From an uncultured Verrucomicrobiota bacterium (GTDB lineage: Bacteria; Verrucomicrobiota; Verrucomicrobiia; Chthoniobacterales; SZAS-18): a stretch of DNA of 8,313 nt. A model generated the notes under the pieces. It did no database searches. It saw nothing but the letters and a program-made list of their open reading frames with translations, and was not told the DNA's origin. Made by a program: the position numbers and the translations under genes. Positions 1 to 7,112 of this stretch are shown piece by piece. Each line of letters opens with the position of its first letter. Position 1 is the stretch's first letter. The DNA lies in contig CALMOL010000184.1 of assembly GCA_937871685.1 (NCBI GenBank), positions 1-8,313 on the forward strand, in the 5' to 3' direction.

Positions 1-1
1 C

Positions 2-412
2 GATTACGCGAGCTCGACCTCGATCTGGCGCACGCCGCTCGACGTGGTGCTGCCCGCCGAGCCGAGCGGCCGCACCACGGAGGGGCCGTTCTATGCGAAG
101 CTCTCCGACCTCGGAAAGCGCCACCCGGTGACGCGCGACCTCCCCGGCGGCGACACCAATGACATCGGCGCCTACGAGAGCGGCCAGACCGCCCCGCGCG
201 TCGTCTCCATCGTCCGCCCCGCCGACGGCTCGATCATCGTCCAAGGCGTCGGCCTGCCCAACGCCCTGCACACCGTGCAGGCCGCCCCCAGCATGACCGC
301 CGGCTTCACCGCTCTCCTCCCCATCTTCTCCGACGCCTCCGGCAACCTCGTCTTCCAGGACGAAGACGCCGCCTCCTTCGCCGAGCGCTTCTACCGCTTC
401 ACCTATCCCTGA
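2..412 (+). CDS. C-terminal end of a large secreted/surface repeat protein (partial)
   Basis: The frame is open from base 2 to a TGA at 410-412 and clearly continues upstream of the window, so the GTG at 44 is not taken as a real start. The fragment contains the phrase NDIGAYES, the usual end of a right-handed beta-helix/choice-of-anchor type passenger region. A short Ig-like module follows (GSIIVQGVGLPNALHTVQ) and ends in RFYRFTYP. That C-terminal layout, a 'value of a series plus error/position' fold ending in F/Y-Y-R, is common on exported proteins of Verrucomicrobiota, where it probably serves cell-surface sorting. The catalytic or binding part, if any, is outside the window. Base composition is very GC-rich and matches the right flank rather than the gene cluster downstream, so this is likely native chromosome. 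Family placement is by recognition of the tail only; the function is unknown. Confidence 0.72.
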   Translation, partial: DYASSTSIWRTPLDVVLPAEPSGRTTEGPFYAKLSDLGKRHPVTRDLPGGDTNDIGAYESGQTAPRVVSIVRPADGSIIVQGVGLPNALHTVQAAPSMTAGFTALLPIFSDASGNLVFQDEDAASFAERFYRFTYP

Positions 413-431
413 GCTCTATGAAATCTCACTT

Positions 432-471
432 TTCCCTCTCCACCAGCCCTCGCTGCCGATGGTGAAGGGAA
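432..471 (+). terminator. possible imperfect stem-loop after the secreted-protein gene
   Basis: TTCCCT and CACCA on the left can pair with TGGTG and AGGGAA on the right, separated by a small asymmetric internal loop and a 14-base apical loop. It starts 20 bases after the stop codon of the upstream gene, which is the right place for a transcription end. No T-tract follows, so it is not a classic intrinsic terminator. The rest of 413-648 shows no gene, and I find no convincing promoter for the downstream cluster. Confidence 0.3.
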
Positions 472-648
472 TCTACGACGGAAGGAGTTGCGGTGTTCAT
501 TTGAGGGAATGATTTGTTCCACGCCGGTGCCTAGTTCAACTCGCGAGGATCTTGACTCCTCAAAATCTCGGAAAAGGAGGCTGTCCTGCTCTAGGCCCAT
601 GCAGCCCCACTTGTCTTTCTAACGCGCAGCAGATACGAGTGGTCGCGA

Positions 649-2928
649 ATGTCGTCCCCGAAATTCACTGTCGACACGCACCTTTTCCGTGAGCTGGGAG
701 AATTGCTCGTAGGGCGGGATTCCACGGCTCTAGTGGAGTTGATCAAGAACTCGTATGACGCCGATGCGACGCGCGTCACTGTGCTCGGTGAACGCTTGGA
801 TGATCGCGCGCAGGGGAGGATTGTGATTAGCGACGACGGAGGGGGAATGACTCCGCAGCAATTCAACGACGGGTTTCTTCGCGTCGCATCGCGGCTGAAG
901 GAGACAGGTGAGCGACGGTCAAAGCGGTATGGACGCCGCTTTACCGGCGCGAAAGGTGTAGGGCGACTCGCGGCTCACAAGTTGGCAGAACTTCTGACGG
1001 TCGAGTCTATCGCCGACTTGTCACTCAACGGTCCGACGCCGGTGGTAAGAGCCAAGATCGATTGGGCGAAAGTTGAAGAAAAGTCCACTCTGGACGAGTT
1101 GGAAGGAACCGACGCTATCTCGCTTGAGACGCCGCCACGTCCCCCCAATGCCAAGCCAGGAACGACGATCACGCTCAGGCGCCTACGTCGAAAATGGACC
1201 GCAACGGAGCGAGCGAATTTTTTTGCCGAGGTGCAGAGCTTCAATCCGCCTGCGCAACTCGTAGACCTGCCGGGTGCCGATCGAAAAGAATTGCTCTTCG
1301 GTAGCGCTCATGTCCGCGATACAACTTCGACGGATTCAAGGTGTCGAGTGGAATTGATTGGAGAGTTTGAGAGTGGCGACGACTACTGGCAAGCACTAGC
1401 GAACGCGGCACAGTGGATCGTTGAAATCGATGCGTTCAGCGAAAAGGGAAAGATCACCGTGAATGTCCTGCCAGCTCGTCAGGTCAGGAAGGAGCTTCCA
1501 GACGCAGAGCGTGGGATTGTGGTTTTGGACCACCCGTCCCCATCAGAAGGACCGTTTTTCCAGGCGCGAATTCTCGTCCGCGAAGGGAATCTCGCGAACA
1601 ATGCTCAAGAACGGGCGTGGGTAGGCCGTGCGAGTGGCATCCGTGTTTACATGGAAGGGTTTCGAGTGCTGCCTTACGGCGAACCAAACGATGATTGGCT
1701 TTCCCTCGATGCTGATTACAACAAGCGGCAGAAGTCGCTTCATTTTCTCCCAGAGTTTTCCATTCCGTCGAGCGACGATCCCAAGGAGGGTTTGGTAAGC
1801 CTGAGAAAGGGCGCTTACTTTGGCGCTGTCTTTCTCACCCAATCGCAAGCGCCGACGTTGCGAATGCTTGTGAACCGAGAGGGCTTTGTGCCTGATGCAG
1901 CATTTCTACGTGTTGTAGACATTGTTCGCACGGGGATAAACCTCTCGATCCGACAACGCGCTGCGGCGAAACGCCCAAGTCGAGAGGAACGTAGTGAGAC
2001 CCGCAAGGAAAGCGCCGCGCGATCTGTTCAGCCAGCCCGGCTCGATTTGCGGAGGGCGGTTGAGCTTTCCGTTTCGCGCGCGAGTGAGAATGCACGCGAG
2101 GCTCGCAAGCTGGCCGTGGCTGGAGATATTGAGGGAGCACATCGGCTAATTGAGCAGGCGGCAGCAGAATTCACCGCAGGCTCGCGCACTTCAGAGCGAT
2201 TGATGACGGAGGGTAGCATCTTGCGTGTGCTCGCATCAGTGGGGACGCAGATGGCAGCCTTTGTTCACGAGATCCAGCAACTTCTCGGCTCCGCGACCGC
2301 ACTCGAGCAGTCAGCCGAAAAACTACGTGCCGATCCAACAATCGCGCCCGCTCAACGATCGCAGCTAGTCAAACTGCACACCGGCTTGGGAGAACTGCGA
2401 CGGGCTATAGAGCGCCACGCATCTTATCTTTTAGATGTCGCCTCACCCGATGCCCGGCGACGGCGATCTCGACAAAAACTCGCGGAACGCTTTGATGCAG
2501 CCCATCGCCTTGTGCATGGTGTTGCGGGCAGCCGCGGAATCGAAATCCGGAATGAAATTCCTGTGGATTTACGCTCGCCACCGATCTTCCCAGCAGAAAT
2601 TACGCTGGTGCTCTCAAATCTCCTCACCAATGCTGTCAAGGCGGCTGGCAATGACGGGCGGATTAGAGCAAAAGCGCATGTCGCCCAAGACGGAACAATT
2701 CATCTTAAAATCGAGAATACTGGTGTCGCTGTAAATCTGAAAGACGCTGAGCGGTGGTTTCGGCCGTTTGAATCTACATCCGTTATCACTGATCCCGTTC
2801 TCGGCCAAGGAATGGGCTTGGGCCTACCGATTACGCGCAACATGCTCGAGGACTACGGTGCCACGATTCAGTTCAGCAAACCCTCATCGGGCTATTCGAC
2901 GGCGCTCGAAATCATTTTTCCACACTAA
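649..2928 (+). CDS. dual GHKL ATPase: HSP90/MORC-like N-terminus plus histidine-kinase-like C-terminus
   Basis: The 759-aa product has two Bergerat-fold ATP-binding modules. The first, about residues 15-115, shows the N box E30-L-I-K-N34-SYDAD, the G1 box D62-D-G-G-G-M67 and the G2 box GAKGVGR (100-106). This resembles HATPase_c_3/HSP90/MORC-type ATPases more than ordinary sensor kinases. Residues about 115-430 look like a transducer-type region. A charged, helix-rich stretch (about 435-530) leads to FVHEIQQLLGS, which looks like a dimerisation/phosphotransfer helix with His540 as acceptor. The second ATPase module has N657/N661 in SNLLTNAVKAA, a weak G1 box (IENTG, with Asn in place of the usual Asp), an F-like box FRPFEST and GQGMGLGLP (719-727). 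No membrane segment or signal peptide is evident, so it is likely cytosolic. The likely role is ATP-driven sensing and phosphotransfer to the receiver protein encoded 8 bases downstream. The signal is unknown. The ATG at 649 fits the start of the first ATPase module; its ribosome-binding site is weak. Confidence 0.88.
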   Translation: MSSPKFTVDTHLFRELGELLVGRDSTALVELIKNSYDADATRVTVLGERLDDRAQGRIVISDDGGGMTPQQFNDGFLRVASRLKETGERRSKRYGRRFTGAKGVGRLAAHKLAELLTVESIADLSLNGPTPVVRAKIDWAKVEEKSTLDELEGTDAISLETPPRPPNAKPGTTITLRRLRRKWTATERANFFAEVQSFNPPAQLVDLPGADRKELLFGSAHVRDTTSTDSRCRVELIGEFESGDDYWQALANAAQWIVEIDAFSEKGKITVNVLPARQVRKELPDAERGIVVLDHPSPSEGPFFQARILVREGNLANNAQERAWVGRASGIRVYMEGFRVLPYGEPNDDWLSLDADYNKRQKSLHFLPEFSIPSSDDPKEGLVSLRKGAYFGAVFLTQSQAPTLRMLVNREGFVPDAAFLRVVDIVRTGINLSIRQRAAAKRPSREERSETRKESAARSVQPARLDLRRAVELSVSRASENAREARKLAVAGDIEGAHRLIEQAAAEFTAGSRTSERLMTEGSILRVLASVGTQMAAFVHEIQQLLGSATALEQSAEKLRADPTIAPAQRSQLVKLHTGLGELRRAIERHASYLLDVASPDARRRRSRQKLAERFDAAHRLVHGVAGSRGIEIRNEIPVDLRSPPIFPAEITLVLSNLLTNAVKAAGNDGRIRAKAHVAQDGTIHLKIENTGVAVNLKDAERWFRPFESTSVITDPVLGQGMGLGLPITRNMLEDYGATIQFSKPSSGYSTALEIIFPH

Positions 2929-2936
2929 ATAAATGT

Positions 2937-4082
2937 ATGTCGTCGCCTAGCATACCAAAGATTCTCCTAATCGATGACGACGCTGATGAGAGTTTGCTTC
3001 TTCCGCTTGAAAGCGCGAAGCGGGCGACAGTTAGAACGCTTCACCCGAATGAAGTTGAACCCAGCGATCTACGTGAAGCTGACCTCGTTTTAGTAGATTA
3101 CGGACTCGATCGCTGGCCTGAACGAGATAACCTCCCTCAATTATGTCTGCGCCCCGTTGACGGCCTAGCCTTGTCTGCACTACTGCGTCGACACGCTCGG
3201 CGATATGACGAGGCTAGTCCAACAGCCTTCGCAATCTACACAGGACAGATTGAGACGATTGCCTCTCCGCTACCACCAGAAAATCGTTTACATGCACTTG
3301 CTGCCCTGACGAATCTCGAGTGGGTTTTCTCGAAAGGCACTCCTGGAGACACGCAAACGTTAGACCAGATTGCGGTGCTAGCCGAAAGTGTGACCCGTTT
3401 ACCCCCACGCTGGGCCAACGGCGATGCTCCAGGCGCAACGGCGCTTGACGAGTTGTGTGGGTTGCTCGCGGTCGCTGGAACTGAAGAACTTTCAGCGCGC
3501 CTGCGCCAAGAAGTGGAAGATGCCCTGCCGCCAATCCATGAGCTTTCTCAATGGAGTCATGGGCTGGCTGTGCTGCGTTGGTTACTCCAGCGGGTTTTTC
3601 CATATCCGTGCTTTCTCTGGCCGATTTCGTCCCTTGCAGCACGATTACGAATCGAGTGGCCAGCCATCGCAGATGCCTTGCGTGACGGTATGCCCCTTCG
3701 ACGTGCGCTCATTGGAACCGAGTATGCTGGCATCTTACGAGGTTTTTCGGGACTTCGATGGTGGCGTGCAAGCGTTGAGCTGTGGCTGTGGGATAATCTT
3801 GCAGGACAAGCGTCAAACGACGACGCCGTTTATGATTTCGTTTGTCGGACTGTAGAGGTCACCCTGCCCCGTAGTTCTCCTAATCGGCGCCCGCTGGTTT
3901 GTTTGAATCGAGATTTTGAACCAAGTCCACAGTTTTCCTCGATTGACGATGCCGTTCGGATCCGGCCCGACGGCTGGCCAAGTTACGCAGAGCAGGCGTG
4001 GGTGACGCTGCAATCAGCAATAGCGGAGCCGCAACTCGGCGCAATAGTGATGCAGGAGGACCGTGAACGGATTAGGAAATGA
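2937..4082 (+). CDS. receiver domain fused to an unrecognised C-terminal domain
   Basis: The N-terminal 140 residues of this 381-aa protein form a response-regulator receiver. The sequence shows the acidic cluster D13-D14-D15 after KILLI, the phospho-acceptor D54 in LVLVDYGLD, T102 in IYTGQ and the invariant lysine K133 in VFSKG. All residues needed for phosphorylation are therefore present. The remaining 240 residues contain no helix-turn-helix, GGDEF or other output domain that I recognise. They are rich in Trp and hydrophobic residues, with a conserved-looking core HELSQWSHGLAVLRWLL, then FPYPCFLW and later RWWRASVELWLWDN. The gene follows the kinase-like gene by 8 bases and overlaps the next start by 4 (ATGA), so it is the natural partner of the His540 protein. 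The ATG at 2937 was chosen because receiver strand 1 begins at residue 8; another ATG at 2933 is out of frame. The output function (effector, adaptor or scaffold) is unknown. Confidence 0.85.
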   Translation: MSSPSIPKILLIDDDADESLLLPLESAKRATVRTLHPNEVEPSDLREADLVLVDYGLDRWPERDNLPQLCLRPVDGLALSALLRRHARRYDEASPTAFAIYTGQIETIASPLPPENRLHALAALTNLEWVFSKGTPGDTQTLDQIAVLAESVTRLPPRWANGDAPGATALDELCGLLAVAGTEELSARLRQEVEDALPPIHELSQWSHGLAVLRWLLQRVFPYPCFLWPISSLAARLRIEWPAIADALRDGMPLRRALIGTEYAGILRGFSGLRWWRASVELWLWDNLAGQASNDDAVYDFVCRTVEVTLPRSSPNRRPLVCLNRDFEPSPQFSSIDDAVRIRPDGWPSYAEQAWVTLQSAIAEPQLGAIVMQEDRERIRK

Positions 4083-4807
4083 GCAATCCTTACCAAGGCC
4101 TGCGGTTTTCCTATTCGAAGACCACCCAAGAAATCCAGGGCATGTTTAATTTAGCTCGTCACTTTCTCGCCCGAGATGCACCAGAGCGGATCGAAGAGTG
4201 GAAGAGGCAACTCACCACTTTTCAGGCGTCGTCCAATAGGACCTCGTTGGAATGGCACATACCTCAGTCTGAGGCACTGCGAACCAAGCCGAGCGAGGGA
4301 AACTACGAAGGCAGCAGCGGAAAGGGCCTCTCTGTCGTAGGATTGCTTAGTGGTGTCTGGGAGATTCATCGCTTGCCTAAATCAGATAAACAGGCTCGGT
4401 CACACTTTTTGCTGGATGGTAAAGCGTCTGTGAGTTTGCGGTTAGAGACCACAGATACTGTGCCTGCGTCTATTGCCGCGTGGAATTGTGATATTGGAGA
4501 TAAAGCTTCTCCAGGGTGCCACTTTCATATTCAGTGCGAAAACCCCAAGAACTTACCGGTTCCTCGCTACCCAACCTTGCTAGTCACACCGATGGATGCG
4601 TTAGAGTTTCTGTTAGCCGAGCTCTTTCAAGATAAATGGGAAAAGCACGTAAATTCACATTCGCGGACGGGGCTCTGGGCGGAGCACCAGAGACAGCGTC
4701 TATCTGCTCTTTTAGGTTGGCAAGGAAGACATATCCAAGAGTGTAGCGGTTCTCCATGGACATCGTTCAAATCGGCTAAGCCTCCTTGCGATCTTTTTGC
4801 ACAGTGA
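4079..4807 (+). CDS. unrecognised 242-aa protein with an H-x-H motif
   Basis: I do not recognise a named family. The start ATG overlaps the previous stop as ATGA, so translation is probably coupled to the receiver gene. The N-terminal third looks helical and charged. The middle (about 105-155) alternates hydrophobic and polar residues like a beta-sheet and ends in PGCHFHIQ, with H148 and H150 spaced as in metal-binding or phosphodiesterase-like sites. After it comes VPRYPTLLVTPMDALEFLL (161-179), followed by a helical segment with the sequence ELFQDKW. The tail (200-242) is basic and Ser/Pro/Cys-containing. No signal peptide, transmembrane segment or PD-(D/E)XK/HNH nuclease signature is apparent. 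The position between a signalling pair and a DNA methyltransferase suggests it acts in the same complex, perhaps as an adaptor or hydrolase. Base composition matches the rest of the cluster. Confidence 0.75.
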   Translation: MSNPYQGLRFSYSKTTQEIQGMFNLARHFLARDAPERIEEWKRQLTTFQASSNRTSLEWHIPQSEALRTKPSEGNYEGSSGKGLSVVGLLSGVWEIHRLPKSDKQARSHFLLDGKASVSLRLETTDTVPASIAAWNCDIGDKASPGCHFHIQCENPKNLPVPRYPTLLVTPMDALEFLLAELFQDKWEKHVNSHSRTGLWAEHQRQRLSALLGWQGRHIQECSGSPWTSFKSAKPPCDLFAQ

Positions 4808-6285
4808 TACTGCAACCGCCCGCTTCCTGCAAGGTTTACACACATCCAGATCTCGCGAAAACCTTAGTCGAGTATTTGGGAGATAAGCGTGATTATGACT
4901 GGCTCGAACCGTGTGTTGGTCAAGGCGTATTCATAGATGCACTTTGTTCTGCAGGAGTCGAGCCCAAGCGCATTCGGGGCATGGATATCGATCCGACGCA
5001 TGTGCCGACCGATAACAAGGCGCAGGTTCTTCGAGGCTGCGACTTTCTGGCATGGTCTGCCGATACAGAAGAGCGCTTCGATCGTGTGGTCGGCAACCCA
5101 CCTTACCTGAGCTTTAGGCGTCTTCCTCCGGAGTTGAGAGAAGTTGCTCTTCGTGTGCGGCAGCCAGACGGTGAACGCATATCAGGCAATGCGAATTGCT
5201 GGTTGGCATTTCTCTGCTCAGCAGTTCGGCTGCTTCGTCAGGGAGGCGCGTTAGGTTTTGTTCTGCCCGCAGCTTGGGAGTATGCGGATTATGCGCAGTC
5301 CTTACGGAACTACTTTTGCAAGTCGTTCGAAGACATCGAGGTGCATCGCTGTTCGCGGCCACTCTTCGAGCTAGTGCAGGAAGGATCAATCGTGCTTATA
5401 GGGAAGGGCTACCTCAAGAGCCCACTTAGCTTCCAACGCTTTCTGCATACGACGCCGAAAGCACTAATCTCAGCGTTGAACGGGCCGAGTCAACGATCCC
5501 CTCTTGGTAGGAATGCAGTCTCTAAAACGAAAGTCTCCGGGAATAGGCAAATTCGCCAGTTGAAGGAGATAATGGAGATAAGACTAGGTGGAGTCACAGG
5601 CGATGCCGGTTACTTTCTTCTGAGCGAGAAGCAGCGCCGCGAGCACCGTCTGCCGGTGACCTGCCTTCGTCCGGTGCTCTCGAAAGCGCAGCACCTCCCC
5701 GGTAGTGAATTGACTTCTAAAGCATGGCTCACCCTGCGAGACAGCGGAGCTCGTGTGTGGCTTTTTAGGCCGCCACCATCGCTTCTCACGCACCCGCATA
5801 TAGCAGCTTACCTTATCCTGGGGAAGAATCGCCCGGCGGGCCACAAAGTGTCCCGAAGGACGCCGTGGTATCAGACGCCCTTGCCTCGCTCATGCGATGG
5901 CTTCTTAAGCGGTATGAGCAGCGCTGGCCCATGGATCGCACTGCGTGTGATGCCACGGTTGATAGCAACCAATACCCTCTACATCATTCGGTTTCTTAAA
6001 CGCTACTCGCTTGATGAGCGCGCGGCTTGGGCGCTGGCAATGCTCACTTCTGAGGTTCGGACGCAATGGCAAGAGGTGCGTCGCGTCTACGCCGCGGGTT
6101 TAGCTAAGCTTGAACCAGGTGACTTGGGCCGGCTTCTTCTGCCTGAACCGCACAGAGTGTCGGGAGCTCGAAAGGTTCTAGGCGAAGCAACGGCCGCATT
6201 GTTGGATGGGAATGCAGCTCGCGCTTCCGAAATCGCTGACGGTTGGTTTCGTGACAGACGACGTCAGAACGCCGTCCGGGCGTGA
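4804..6285 (+). CDS. class I N6-adenine DNA methyltransferase with TaqI/Eco57I-like target-recognition region
   Basis: The 493-aa enzyme should transfer a methyl group from AdoMet to adenine N6 in a specific DNA site. From a GTG start, motif X-like residues appear at HPDLAKTLV (14-22). The AdoMet loop LEPCVGQGVF is at 34-43, the acidic residue of motif II in GMDIDP is at 61-63, and the catalytic motif IV is N98-P-P-Y101. The order X-I-IV-target recognition fits the gamma class (M.TaqI/Eco57I type). The C-terminal half contains the phrase GGVTGDAGYF (262-271) and later VYAAGLAKLEPGDLGRLLLPEP (428-449), typical of the specificity domain of such enzymes. A TTG at 4786 is in frame, but GTG 4804 is preferred because it gives a GTGA overlap with the previous stop and starts just before motif X. 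No restriction endonuclease domain follows the methylase domain, and none is encoded nearby. The target site cannot be read from sequence. Confidence 0.87.
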   Translation: MILQPPASCKVYTHPDLAKTLVEYLGDKRDYDWLEPCVGQGVFIDALCSAGVEPKRIRGMDIDPTHVPTDNKAQVLRGCDFLAWSADTEERFDRVVGNPPYLSFRRLPPELREVALRVRQPDGERISGNANCWLAFLCSAVRLLRQGGALGFVLPAAWEYADYAQSLRNYFCKSFEDIEVHRCSRPLFELVQEGSIVLIGKGYLKSPLSFQRFLHTTPKALISALNGPSQRSPLGRNAVSKTKVSGNRQIRQLKEIMEIRLGGVTGDAGYFLLSEKQRREHRLPVTCLRPVLSKAQHLPGSELTSKAWLTLRDSGARVWLFRPPPSLLTHPHIAAYLILGKNRPAGHKVSRRTPWYQTPLPRSCDGFLSGMSSAGPWIALRVMPRLIATNTLYIIRFLKRYSLDERAAWALAMLTSEVRTQWQEVRRVYAAGLAKLEPGDLGRLLLPEPHRVSGARKVLGEATAALLDGNAARASEIADGWFRDRRRQNAVRA

Positions 6286-6366
6286 TCTCGTGTCCGGGGG
6301 TCAGGATAGAACAAATAACTTTTCATCTCCTCCGTGAGTCCGTCCTAGGCATTTGGCGCTTTCTCA
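6286..6366. other. spacer after the methyltransferase gene with a GGGTCAG motif
   Basis: No gene is seen in these bases. They contain GGGGTCAGGATAGAACAAAT at about 6297-6316, followed by AACTTTTC. The GGGTCAG heptamer is the same as the one inside the inverted repeat at 7113-7144. The spacer marks the change from the less GC-rich cluster to the flank and could be the junction or a mobile-element scar. Confidence 0.35.
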
Positions 6367-6708
6367 TCAGCGGATGCCGAGCTTGCCGTAACCTTCGAAG
6401 ACTTTGGTCACGTTGAAGTAGTAGGTCTTGGGGCCTTGGTTGGTGTCGACCTCCATTCGATCGCAGCGGCCGCCTTCGAGGCTTTGTTTCACAAGTCTGG
6501 CGCCCAGCATGTCCAGGAGAAAGGATTGCTCGGCGACTTGGATGACCGACCAACCCGTGCGGCACGTTTTCCGGTCGCCGCGGCGCACGATCGAGTTCAA
6601 CAGGCCGAATTCGATATCGTGATACTTCTTCCGGTTCCGGTCGTCTCCCAGGATCTCGTAGGTCTGCTGAAGGATCTTGTGGGCCTACAGGTCGGTGTAG
6701 TCGATGCC
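6367..6708 (-). pseudogene. C-terminal remnant of a DUF4919-like protein, interrupted by a stop codon
   Basis: On the minus strand, bases 6684 down to 6367 encode about 105 residues that read as the end of a small globular protein. AHKILQQTYEILGDD is followed by FGLLNSIVRRGDRKT, then WSVIQVAEQSFLLDMLG, KQSLEGG-CDRMEV and PKTYYFNVTKVFEGYGKLG. This order (helical repeat, 'GD-K-T', 'VI-V-E', 'QSL', 'D-MEV', 'YFNV') matches my memory of the DUF4919 family, which has no assigned function. An in-frame TAG at 6685-6687 splits it from GLGIDYTDL just upstream; a CAG or AAG codon would restore the frame. Further upstream the frame runs into the 21-base repeats, and no N-terminal domain is visible. A TTG at 6600 could start a 77-aa product, but it falls inside the domain. 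It is most likely decayed. The family name is recalled rather than verified. Confidence 0.55.
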
Positions 6709-6757
6709 CAGACCTGGGCCGACCAGCGCCCTGATTCCACCTTTCACCGCGGCAATG

Positions 6758-7010
6758 AGCGAGTTCACCAAAGTGGTGAGCAGGCTCGCCAAAACTGCGA
6801 GCGCGCTCCCCAAAGTGACGAGCCAGCTCGCCAGAACGACGAACCGGCTCACCAAATCAACGAACCGGCTCACCGAAACGACGAGTCGGCTCACCAGAAC
6901 GAGGAGCGGGCTCGCCAAACTAACGAGCCGGCTCATCAAATCGACGAGTCGGCTCGTAGGGGGCACGAGCCAGCTCGTGGGAAGGCACGAGCGCGCTCGT
7001 CGGTTGCGGT
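6758..7010. repeat. tandem array of about twelve degenerate 21-base repeats with palindromic cores
   Basis: Units start at 6758, 6779, 6800, 6821, 6842, 6863, 6884, 6905, 6926, 6947, 6968 (22 bases) and 6990. The shared core is close to CGAGYCGGCTCACCAAA. The first ten units keep exact 21-base phase, so on either strand the array reads as a heptad: SRLVxLV-like on the minus strand, SRLTxST-like on the plus strand. Most cores are palindromic or nearly so: GAGCCGGCTC is perfect at 6925-6934, CACGAGC/GCTCGTG pair across 2 bases at 6964-6979, and ACGAGCGCGCTCGT is a perfect 14-base palindrome at 6987-7000. The array abuts the DUF4919-like remnant. It could be a minisatellite, a remnant of a coding heptad repeat, or an array of protein-binding or hairpin sites. 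Confidence 0.85.
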
Positions 7011-7112
7011 GAGCCCATCGGGGCCTCCGCTTCTGGGAAGAGCCTCCCGGGCGCCTTGCTTGGCGCTTTCGAGCCTCCCGAGGCCAAGGGCGAACCAACC
7101 CAAAATCGGGTA

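Larger units (their letters stand above)
649..6285 (+). other. four-gene operon-like island: dual-GHKL kinase, receiver protein, unknown protein, N6A methyltransferase
   Basis: Four intact genes lie on one strand with an 8-base gap (genes 1-2), an ATGA overlap at 4079-4082 (genes 2-3) and a GTGA overlap at 4804-4807 (genes 3-4). Such spacing usually means one transcript with coupled translation and a shared pathway. The block is visibly less GC-rich and uses more A/T-ending codons than the sequences on both sides, which suggests horizontal acquisition. No integrase, transposase, tRNA or flanking direct repeat was seen. The mix of kinase, receiver and DNA methyltransferase resembles modules found in defence islands, but I do not recognise it as a named system. 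Confidence 0.7.

Noticed and set aside
552..580. TTGACT as a -35 box for the cluster
   Set aside because: At 16-18 bases spacing there is no AT-rich -10 sequence, only AGGAGG-like bases.
413..648. Attachment site or tRNA end at the left edge of the cluster
   Set aside because: No cloverleaf or direct repeat shared with the right edge (6286-6366) could be found by eye.
4786..4803. TTG as start of the methyltransferase
   Set aside because: It would overlap the previous gene by 22 bases. GTG at 4804 gives a GTGA overlap and still includes motif X.
6269..6283. ACGCC/GGCGT hairpin at the end of the methyltransferase gene as a terminator
   Set aside because: Only 5 bp, it overlaps the last codons and has no T-tract; expected by chance in GC-rich DNA.
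6758..7010. CRISPR array
   Set aside because: Units are contiguous 21-base repeats without unique spacers, and no cas gene is nearby.
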